Part shown: positions 22,993 to 34,849 of the stretch, one piece after another
How the letters are laid out: every line of letters starts with the position of its first letter
Numbering within the stretch: position 1 is the stretch's first letter
Source of the DNA: Chrysomallon squamiferum
Taxonomy: Eukaryota > Mollusca > Gastropoda > Neomphalida > Peltospiridae
Direction: 5' to 3'
Assembly: GCA_012295275.1 (NCBI GenBank)
Contig: CM022678.1
Location: forward strand, 11,528,282-11,592,281
Length of the DNA: 64,000 bases
Notes under the pieces: generated by a model
Databases searched by the model: none
What the model was told of the DNA's origin: nothing
Seen by the model: the letters and a program-made list of their open reading frames with translations, nothing else
Position numbers and translations under genes: made by a program

Positions 22993-24405
22993 AATAAATA
23001 AATAAACAAATAAATAAGAACCTGAAATTTTAATAAAGTAGAAATGTCCCATTCAATAATATTTATTTATTTATAATCCCGATCATCACCTTAAATTCTA
23101 GAAATGGAGCAAATTTTAAGGACTGAATAAAACTTGTAATTGTGAGTGAAATCTGAAGAATTAAATGATACTGGTCAAGGTATTGTAACAGAAAAGACGT
23201 GAAATAAGTGAAAGAGATTAACCCTTTTATTACGTGTTCTACGTGTGTGAGTGAACCCAGTAAACCAAGTTAACAAAATCCTTGTGAATACAACACAAGT
23301 TAACAAAACCCAGTGAACAAAATTCTAATAAACAGAATCCCATTGAACAAAACCTTAAGTGGAAAAATGACCAGTGGACAAGACAATAATGAACAAAAAC
23401 ACAGCAAAGAAAACCACAATGAACAAAAACACAGCAAAGAAAACCACAATGAACAAAACCGCAACCAATCTTAGTAAGATTTAGACGTATAGACTGTCAG
23501 ATTTAGGCGTGAGTAGACTTTCTCTATGTTGACATACAGATATATACTCCTACGCATCTGTAATAACTTTATAAACAAGTAAGGGGTTTGATTATTTCAT
23601 AGTTTCTTCAAGTACGAGATTTCCCGTATTAGCCACACTGAGGTGGGGGTGTCATTACTCTGTTGCTGCATTTTAGGTACACGAGAAATTAGTTTATTTA
23701 AATTAATTGTGAAATATTTATCAAAACTTTACTTGGTGTGAAATGATGTCAACAAAAGTTTTGTTCAAAGTATATGACAAAATGAAATCATTTAAAAATA
23801 TTTATTTATTTATTTAATTTATATTTATTTATTTATTTATTTATTTAATTTATATTTATTTATTTATTTATTTTATTTATTTATTTATTTATTTATTTAA
23901 CAATTTTAGATAATCTAATTAAATTCTTTTTAAAAGTAAACAGATTTTTGGTTTACATTTCATTTTATTTATTTATTTGTTTATATGATTTTGAGAAAAT
24001 TCCAGTATTTTAAAAAACAGATAATAGTGCAGGCTGGAAGCTGATTAAATTATTTTTATTTCTTATTAACAGTTTAGTTTTTTTTAAATTATTTTATATA
24101 ATTTAAACTTTTATATTTTTGCTAATAAATTTGGTGATGGAATGTTAATGCAAAGAGTTTGTGTACTATGCAGTTAATATTTAATTAACATTTATAAAAT
24201 TAATAATTAATGTTAATATAATAAAAACAATTTTCCAACTTAATTCAGCCTTTTGTTTTTAACTAATTAAACTTTGATCTTATCTATAAAAACAAATTTA
24301 CAATTTAATCAGAATTTTATTTTCAGTTTTATATTTAAAGGGACTAAGATTATAATTTGAATAATCTTTATTTTTGTTTGAAACCTTTCTCATTTTCTTT
24401 GTGCA

Positions 24406-24443
<38 letters not shown>

Positions 24444-24890
24444 TACTGTCTGACCAGGAGAATAAACAATAAATTAAAAATATTATTATCCAAGTCTGAC
24501 TTCTTATACTGAACAACAAAATATACTCAACAAAGTCAGTTTGCCTGTGTCGAATGTAGTCAACTTAATTTATTTGAGTTTTCTTTCACAGTTTGAAGAC
24601 AAGGGTTTCTAGAGATTAAGTAAATAACCTCAACAAATCTTATATACAGATAACAGATATTAATATTTGCTGTAGAGATAATTTTATTGATAAAATAAAA
24701 TACAAACATCTGACTGCTCAGACAGAATAATTTAACTATCAGAAGGTAAATTTAGTTAGATGAAAAACGTAATTGTATGAAATTGTTTTATTACTGATTT
24801 ACATCATAATCTGAAAAAACTATTTTAAAATTTAACAATAAGAAGAAATGCTTTATAATAAATTGCATAATTATCATTATTATGATAAAA
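22700..24890. other. AT-rich spacer with simple repeats and block A copy 2
   Basis: Contains (TTA)n at about 22950–22990, a roughly 30-bp duplication (AACAAAAACACAGCAAAG) near 23390–23450, block A copy 2 at 23610–23810 (see 18037–18270), TTTA tracts at 23795–23900 and (TG)n at 24408–24440. No exon was recognised. The end nearest 24890 is the distal 3' flank of KICS2. Confidence 0.6.
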
Positions 24891-24892
24891 AT

Positions 24893-25525
24893 GTCAATGT
24901 TTTGAACCTTTTTTTAAGCTGTTTTATATCATATCCTGAAAAACGATTTAAAAAAAAAAATAATAATAATATACATTTTATAAATCGTACATTCAATGTT
25001 TTGATCCTGATTTTAAGCTGTTTTATATCATAACTGAAAAACTAAAAAAAAAAAAATAATAATAATATATATTTTATAAACTGTACATTCAATGTTTTGA
25101 TCCTGATTTAAAGCTGTTTATATCATTACTGAAAAACGATTTAAAAAAAATAAAATAATAATATACATTTTATAGATCGTACATTCAATGTTTTGATCCT
25201 GAGTTTAAGCTGTTTTATATCATAACTGAAAAACTAAAGAAAATAAATAAATAATAATATATATTTTATAAACTGTACATTCAATGTTTTGATACTGATT
25301 TTAAGCTGTTTTATATCAGAATCTGGAAAACTATTTAAAGAAAAATAATAATACTAAATAGTATTTTATAAACTGCACATTCAAGGTTTTGATCATTATT
25401 TTAAGCTGTTTTATATCAGAATCTGGAAAGATTTAAAGAAAAATAATAATACTAAATAGTATTTTATAAACTGCACATTCAAGGTTTGGATCCTGGTTTC
25501 AGGCTGCTGAGGATCTTTGCACATC
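24893..25525 (-). repeat. 96–100-bp tandem array seeded by the KICS2 stop-codon region
   Basis: Seven units align from a shared TCAATG/TCAAGG word at 24894, 24993, 25089, 25185, 25281, 25381 and 25479. The unit at 25479 is the real 3' end of the KICS2 coding region (the TCA is its TGA stop). The six others lie in the 3' flank and keep recognisable copies of the codons just before the stop (plus-strand GATCCTG..TTTAAGCTG against GATCCTGGTTTCAGGCTG) separated by AT-rich spacers. Confidence 0.85.
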
Positions 25526-28500
25526 GGAGGTGAAAGCCGATGTCTAAGATGAAATTATTCACGTAAGAATCTTTTTCTGATTTCTTTGTTTCAAATATCA
25601 CAACCAGCGAAATCCTCGGATCAACTCGTGAGATGAAATACGTGCTGTGAGCTTTCTGTAAATTAAATAACAGTAACAGTAACAGTAACAATAACAATAA
25701 TAGTAATGATAACGATAATAATAATGATAATGATAATAACAATAATAATAATAGTAATAATAATAACTAATAATAATAATAATAATAATAATAATGATAT
25801 AGCAAAATAATAGTAATAAAAAAATAATAACAACATTAATAACAATAATAACAATAATAATACAATAGTAACAACAACAACAGTAATAGTAGTAGTGGTA
25901 GTAATAATAATTCACATAAATTATTAATAAATAAATAAATAAATAAATAAACAGTGTAAACAGCAATAACAAATTATAACAAAATGAGATTATTTAAGAT
26001 GTCTGTGACTCTGGCTCTGTAATGTTTTTAAATGCACAAAAACACAAACACATGGGGAAGAACACACATAAACACTGTCATGAAGAGAAAAATAAAAATA
26101 AAGATTTTACTCACCTTGTCATAAAAGCAGCTGATTTTATCCCCAGTTTCAGCGACATCCTTTTCATTGATTCTCATCAAAACATTCGGCCAGTGCTGCA
26201 GTGGTCTCTCCTGTAACAACATTTAAACTTGTAGTTTTAACAGTAACACGAGAACTAAAATAAAAATAAAACAGAAAAATAGAGAGAAAGGAAGACACAA
26301 AAGTAAATAAATAAAAAATAAAACAGAAAAAAAAAAAGAAAGACAAAAGTAAATAGAGAAAAATACAACAGAAAAAAAGAGAGAAAGAAACACACAAAGT
26401 AAATAAAGAAAAAATAAAACAGAAAAGGAGAGAGAAAGAAAGAAAGAAAGACACAAAGTAAATAAAAAAAAAAAAAAAAACCAAAGATCAGTGTAAAAGT
26501 TTTACATGCTGATTACACATACACTAAATAATAAGCACACAAAGACTTTTGATGCTGTGAGTGAGTGAGTGTACATAGGCTGGATTGGAAAAATAACTGA
26601 AAGTGTGTCTGGAATGTGTGTTTTCTGTAGAAAGTATTGTTGGTTTTATTTTTTTAACAAACAAAACAGTATTTTCTAAAGAACTGTGGATAAACACTTC
26701 ATTAAGAAAAATAAAAAATAAATTACTTTCATGTTATTGTGTTACAGTTTAAATAATGTGTAAAATTAGAAAAATAAGTTTTTACTCTGATTCAATAAAT
26801 AAAACTCTTTTTTTTTTCTTTTCTTTTTTCTTTTCTTTTTTAACTGGTTTACAGCTGATGTTTTCGTTGGAGTATTACAAGTGTTGCCAAGAAAGAAATT
26901 CCTTTTTACAATCTTTCATTTGCAAAAAAAAAAGTCAGCAGAAATTTTATTTTTTATTTATTTAATTTCTAATTTACTGCTTTATTTACATCATGAACAA
27001 AATTATCTTATTTTTTTAAATTTATCTAGTTTTAGTGTTGCTATGATTTCTATTTTCACAGTGGGTGGTTGGGTATACATTTAATTGTTATTTGTTTCTT
27101 TTTGTGTTTTTATGTTTCACACTGTCTTTTTTTTTTCTTTTTTGTTGATTTTCTTTTTTCCTGCTGTTTTCATTATTGTTATTATTTTTCTTATTCATTT
27201 TGCATTCTGATAGTTTATATTTATTTTCATGATTTACCTTGACTATTATTATTGTTGTTGTTGTTATTATTAGTAATATTATTATTACTGTTATTACTAA
27301 TAGTATTATTCTTACTTTTATTATTGCTATTATTATTATTTTTATTTTCAATTTTACAGACTCTATTTACAGATATTATTAAAGATAAAGTATTTTTGGT
27401 TTCATTTTTTAACAAAACATTATTATTATTTTCAATTTTACAGACTCTATTTACAGATGTTTTTAAACAAAGTTTTACCCACTCCAGGGTAGGAGAAGAT
27501 GGCAGGGAAGCTGTCCATTCCTCGAGGGGGTTCTGTAAATTTATACGGGTGGTGGTAACCAGGGCCGGTGAACTTGTCTGTTACTAAGGTAGTGTCAAAG
27601 ACCAGGCAGACACTGGTAGCATCAGTCTTCTTTTGAAACGTCATCATTCTGAGAGAAACACAAACTCATTAGAAAACACACAGAAACAAAATTAATACAT
27701 AAAGTAACTAAATCATGTATAATAACAAACAATTTTCAAATATGACTTGTTTATTCTCACCATCGAATATAATATGTTCACCATTATGTTTATATTTATT
27801 TTAACATTTTTGTGTCCTTGTCTTTTTATATTTTGGTTTATTAGTTTACACTGAAGAGCACCCTTGTATTATTTGGTGTGGAAAAACTGGATTGGGAAAA
27901 TAGTATAACACACACAGAAACATATATGTATACATGTATGTATGTATGTATGTATGTATACATGTATGTATGTATGTATGTATGTATGTATGTATGTATG
28001 TATGTATATATGTATGTATGTATGTACATATCTATGTATATATGTATATATGTGTGTATATATATGCATGTAGTTTAAGATTTTGAATATTCTGTCTTAT
28101 TTAAATCTGAATAGACTCTGCACATAGACAATATTCGGGAATGCATCTGTATTTTTACAGCATGTCTATTTGCATCTGGTTTTAATAAAGAGTCAATGTA
28201 TTCGGAAATGTTGTAAGATTCTGATCCACAGAGACGATTGATCGACCTGGTGGTGTGTTAAGATGCTAGTCTGAGAATGAAATCATGATACAAGACAGTT
28301 CATCTGTTTTGTGTTTACATGACCCTTTTCCTGCAAACAAAAATAATTCTGTTGAATTTATTTTTATTGGTTTACCAAATGGCTTTGTCCAATTTTTTTA
28401 TAATATGTTGTATTATTTAGTTGTCTATGGGCTTGACAGATGTAATTTTCCCTTGACAAGGTAACAGTTGCTGATCCTTTGTCTGCCGTTTTGATTATTA

Positions 28501-28695
28501 TTTTGCATGGTTTCGTAAATTGTTGAGAGCACGTCGTTCCATAACCAAGAGAATTTGAATAAGCTGTTAATTTTCTAACATCCTCAAATACTTTTCTGTA
28601 AGTTTTAACAACCTCGGGATCAATTTCTGAAATATCAGGTGTCCAACTGGAATTTTCTGTGAATGGTAATTTTTCTCCACTTGAGTTTCTAAAAT

Positions 28696-28760
<65 letters not shown>

Positions 28761-31700
28761 GAAATAAAATCTTACTTTCCTACAAAGTCTTCAGTTGCTT
28801 TGGCTGTGAGAGATTTCATCTCTGCTGGGTTACTTTGCTTAGACAACACATCATAGAAATACAGACAGAACTGTAATAATAATAATAATCATGATGATGA
28901 TAATTATGATAATAATAACATTAATAATAACAAAAACAATAACAACAATAGTAATAATAAAATAATAAGAGTAATTTTAAAGGTTCTTACATTTTTTATT
29001 TATCTATATAAAATATTTGAAACAAAACTGAAAATTTTGTAAATAATAACAACAATAAAAAAAAAAATAAAAAAAATTAATAAATAAAATTAAAATATTC
29101 ATGCGGTAAGTAAAAACACACACAAAGAAAAATAACAAAATAAAATGTTTTAAAAATCAAAATTACAAAATTAAAAATAAAACAACGAAATAATTTATAA
29201 TAAAGATTCAAACACTCAGTCTTTGATGGTTTGTGGCACCAATGAATGCTGTTATGCAGGAAAAATAATTTAGTAATGTATTGCTCATTTGTTTATGATT
29301 TCTATTATAATATTATCATCACCTTTGTGTCAATTCAAGTCAAGTGAAGCAAACAGACAAACTAGCAAACAAACAAACAAACAAACAAACAAATAAATAA
29401 ATAAATAAATAAATAACATAGTATAATATAACAAATAAAGAATGAATTTAAACCAGTAAAATAAAAGTAACATGAAATATGAAAGATCAAAAATAAATTA
29501 TTAACACACTGTGTAAGCAAACACAATAATTATTTCTGTACATGTGTTGTAAAGATTTAATTTATCTGACCTTTGAAACTAAAAGACCTTTGAACTTGAC
29601 CAACCAAAGGTATAGAGCAGGTAATGTACTGGACTTTGACTGGCTAAATCCTTTTTTACACTGAAAAATAAAAATAAAAACAAACATATATGGATGTGGA
29701 TACACACATCTACATAGCTGGATAAACATGCATGTTCATGTTTGTTCATGTCTGTATACATTTAAGTGAATATGTTATCTTTCTTTCTTTCTCTTTTTCT
29801 CATGTACATATAATGACAGAAAAATTTAAGCATGCATAATAACATATATAACATGTACTTCACACTTCTAAAACAATTGTCTTAAAAATTCATATAAAAC
29901 TGCTGATATAAATATTTGTAACTGCAGTGTGGAAAATAAACTTTAAAATGAGTAACAGAAAAGTAGGGTGTAGAAGGAAACAAAACAAAAATATCAGTAC
30001 TGTACAATCTAATAAACTGCAAAACTAATTAATAATAATAATAATTATTATTATTATTATTACTATTACTATTACTATTACTATTATTATTACTATTACT
30101 ATTACTATTATTATAATGGATCAGGAATTATTACAAAAAATAAAACAAATAAAATAAAATAAATTAAAAGATGAAAATACTGCGTGAATAATAAAATCAA
30201 GCAAGTTTATTAATGTGAACTTATGTGTCAAAACTAATGGAAATGATTTATTTATTGGTTCATTTGTTTGTTTGTTTATTTGTTTAATATCAAGTTTTAA
30301 AATTTCATACTGGGTTCATTAAAGAGGTTCCACTGCCTGTAATTCAGTGTTTAGAAAGGTAATTATTTTCATTTGACAGACTATTTGATGTTTACAAACA
30401 CACACTGAATCTACTGTGAGAAGTAATATGTGAATTTATCTGATTTTAAGCATGTTACAGAAAACACCTACATACAAAAGCTGAAAAAAAAACTAACAGA
30501 ACAAGTTTCTTGAGATAACACATTCACATTTATATATATACATACAGTTTATTGTGTGTGTGTAATTCAAATGATTTCTCTGATGTTTAATGATATAGTA
30601 AAAACTGACACTATTTTGATTCTACCATTTAAATTTCACTGAAACATCTATCTATCTATATATATATATATATTATATATCAAAAACTGATATTTTTATT
30701 CTTAATTTTTATTTCAACTACTTAAATTCATTAATAAAATACATTAAAGAAAATTAATTAAATTCACAAACTCAAACATGCATCTCTCTCTCTCTCTCAC
30801 AAAACACACAAATATTTAAGTAAGTAAATAAATAAATCTGAAATAAATAAACACATTCATACAGTGGCACTGTAACTGTGAAATAAATATATTAAAATGA
30901 AAAAAAAATGAAAAAAAGATCTGTTTAAAAATAATTAAGCATTCAGTATGCAGAAGAAAATAACTAATAGAGAACTCCACTGATTATAAAATAATAAATC
31001 TATCAACAACAAAAATACAACACTGGTATACCTCACATTTCAAATCTGGTGACTAGAATTCAAAATAAAACATTTAATTAATTCAAAATTGGAAAAGGAG
31101 TGAAGATTAAATGTACTATATTTTTTTTTTGTTTTAGTTATTTAAAATGTACAATTTGTGAATATTAAAATAAAAAGAAATAGAAATAATTAAATATTAA
31201 AAAGCTTTTTCTTTTATTTATTTATAATTCACAATTCAAATTGTTGAAGAAGAATAATTTTTAAATATCAAAAGCCTTTCTTTTGTTCAGTTTATAAGAT
31301 ACAATTCAAAATATTGATAAAAATTACATTTCAAATATCTAAAAACTTTAGATATATATATATATATATATATAAAGAAGTTTTAAAATATTTTAGGTAT
31401 AATTATATAATATATATATTGCAACATACAATACAAATCTGGAAGGAAAGAACACTCTTTCATGTATGCATAAAAGGGATTTCTACTTTTTTGTGTTTTA
31501 TATTTTGAATCTGTGTAAATAAGGCAAAAAAACCATTTTGTCTATTAAGAAGCTTTTATTTAATTTGTTGTTGTTTTCAGTCTAAAATGTTAAAAAAACT
31601 GCTTTTAATAGCATATAGTTTATCTGATATTGTTATTGTTTTTTTTATTAATAATTGTTTTTTTTAATGCTATAAATGTACAATTTAACAACAACAAAAT

Positions 31701-31771
31701 GTAATGAATTGTTTTTAAAAATGATGATGGCAATCATTTTTGTTTTACTAGAAAAAGATGTAATTTTTTTC

Positions 31772-31802
<31 letters not shown>

Positions 31803-32023
31803 ACTAATAATAATAATAATAATATTAATAATAATAACTGAGGATACAAATAAATGATTATACTGTCAGAAAGCTTACATCTTTGACTGAAGCTAAAGCA
31901 GCCCAGCTTGCTAGTTTAGAGTTTGCCTGGTGAAGTTGTAACACTGAGGTTAAAAACTGCCAGTCTGATATCAACACTTGTGCCTGCAGCAGATGACTCA
32001 AAATGTCACACTCTAAACTGAAA

Positions 32024-32054
<31 letters not shown>

Positions 32055-34814
32055 TTTGTAATTCTCAAAATATTCAATTCTAAAATGAAAATCAAATAAT
32101 AAAAATATGATTTTGTAGTATCTGAAGATATCAAATTCTAAAACAAAAATAAAATAAAAATAGCTTTTGTAATACCTCAAAATATCGAATTCTAAACTGA
32201 AAATAAAATAATAAAAATAATGCTTTGTAGTAACTCAAAATATCAAATTCAAAAGTGAAAATAAAATAATCATAAAAATAAAATATCTCTCAATATCAAT
32301 TTATAAGCTGTAAATAAAATAATAACCAACTTTCAACATGAAACTAAAATTAAAATAAAATGTTTTAATATCTCAAAATATCAAACTCTAAACTGAAAGT
32401 AAAATAATAATAAAAATAATGTTTTGACAACTGACAGTATAGCAACTACCCTTTTTAACATGCAGTGACAGAAAGTAATACATATGAGATTGTTTTTAAC
32501 CAGCTGTAACAATGCTTTAAAATACTGTATTATACAAATTTGTAATTTTAAAGTTTTTTTTAACTGAAACCCAATCTCAGCCACCTGAAAATGAACAGTT
32601 AATAAATAATAAATATTTTTTAATAATACCTTTTTTAACTCTCAAGACAAAAATAAGATAACGCTTGTACCAGTGTTGTAAAATAACATGACAGACATTA
32701 TTTTAAAGGAGTTTTTACCTGAACGCTGATTTCAGTGGACTTAGAAGAGGGTGGTGAAAACTTCGGCTGTGAGCTTGAATAATCTCGCTGGCGATCGTAC
32801 TGAGGTCACTGAAATTCACGTTTTTGTGGTTAGCCATTGCTGACATCTGTTCATACCTGTACCAGGTGTTAAGGTCAATTTGAAATTAAAAACTTTGAAA
32901 ATAGTAAGCTAAAAAAATAATAGTTTTCAGTTATTTTAAAATTTTAAAAATTTATTTTCAATTATGGAGTTTAAACTTAATTTCAGTTATAAGAATGTTT
33001 AAAAATCTATTGGGAATTAAGATTTATTAATATTTTGTTTATATTTTTATTATTTAATGTAAGCTTTTTATCATAAAATGGTTAATTTAAATCCAGTCAA
33101 ACACACACTCACACACACCAAAATATAATTTGTAATTTTAAAAAAATAAGTGACACCCTGTATTTATGTAACATATACTGACTTAAGTTACTTTTGAAAC
33201 CTGTAACATTAACAAAACATATGATTGTAGAACAAAATTGATAATATAATTAAAATAAAAATTTGTATTTTATCTAACAAAATTAACAAATAATCAATCA
33301 CATCTCTAAATATTCAACTCCAGAAGATGTCACATTTTCATCTTTACATACTGATTTTTGATATAATTAAGACTAATCTCAATTGAATTGAGAAGATGAA
33401 GATAAATAATAAATGAAAATATTTTGGATACAGATCCATCATTTTGTGTCGAGCTGTGAGGTAGTGATAAAGCTGTCCTGACAAGTGAGCTAACAAAATT
33501 TCAAGGTCACTAGGGGCGCTGCTGAAGATGTGTTATCAATATTCCCAGTGTCTTCAAGTCTTCTGAATTCTTGCATTAAAAACTGGTAGATGTTTCTAAG
33601 ATTCTGAAATTAACAGAACTAAATATAGTGATGATGATGTGTAAGAGTGGGTGTGTAAAATAAAGAAAGAGAGAAAAAGAGAGACAGAAAGAGAAAGAAG
33701 AGAGAGAGAGAACGAGAGAGACACTAAAGATATTAAATTATTTCTAATGTATGCACAATGAAAAATTAAATATATATAATGATGGATGCAAACAAGAAAG
33801 ACAAGTGAAAAAGACCCCTTATTTTACTTACCTCCCTTGATCTACCAATCCCATGAAACCTCTTCTGTCCCAGAAAGGTCAAGGTCATGTACATTCTTTC
33901 TGCTGTTGCAAGTTGAGAGAAACATTGAAGAAGAGTTCCCCAGCAGCAAGCTGTGCCTCCTTTGTCTTTGTCCTGTACAGTAATTAAAACAATCAGCTAG
34001 TGTTACAATATTTTATTTAACACGAGACTTAAAAATAATTTAATGTAACCATACTAAATATCTCTACACTAAAAAAAAAAGGCATAAAAATAATTTAATC
34101 TAACATACTAAATATATCTCATCTTTTAAAATAAAATAAAAATAATTAAAAGTTTACTATCGTCATATATATTTTACTAAATTAAATACATTAGTCATAA
34201 AATTAATTTAACATAACGTACTAAAGATATATATAACTTTAAAAAAAAAAAATAATAATAATAATAATAATAATAATTACAAATATTTTATTAAATTAAA
34301 TATGAGTCATAAATTTCTTTAAACATAACTTCCTAAATATCTCTTTTAAAAACCACAATAATAATAATAATTTTTTTTTAACTACAATCACCAGTGTTTT
34401 ATTAAATTAAAACAGAAGTAATAAAAATTTAATATTAAAAATATATCTCATCTTTTAAAAATAACAATAATAATTATAATTAACTTTTTACTACAATTAT
34501 CACCTGTTATTAAATCAAATATATTAGTAATAAAAATATTTTAATGTAACATACTATCTGTCTCTCTTAATTTAAAAAATATATATTAATAATAATTACT
34601 AATACTCATATACTACTATTATTATTATTATGACTATTGTAAGCATGGTATATTAATATCACATATAATAAGACACAAAAATTAATGAAATAGATCAAAA
34701 TATGTTTAAACATATTGGTTATTAGAGTTAATCAAATATTTTTTATGTTTGTAATTGTGCTTTGTAGAAGGCACCGTTCACAAAATACACTGGCTACATC
34801 TATAGAGGATTATT

Positions 34815-34849
<35 letters not shown>

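Noticed and set aside
27447-27490. Possible P-loop (PGVGKT) in the KICS2 exon
   Set aside because: It appears only if the donor GTGGGT is read through; with the splice, the protein continues PG|ERPLQHW as in KICS2.
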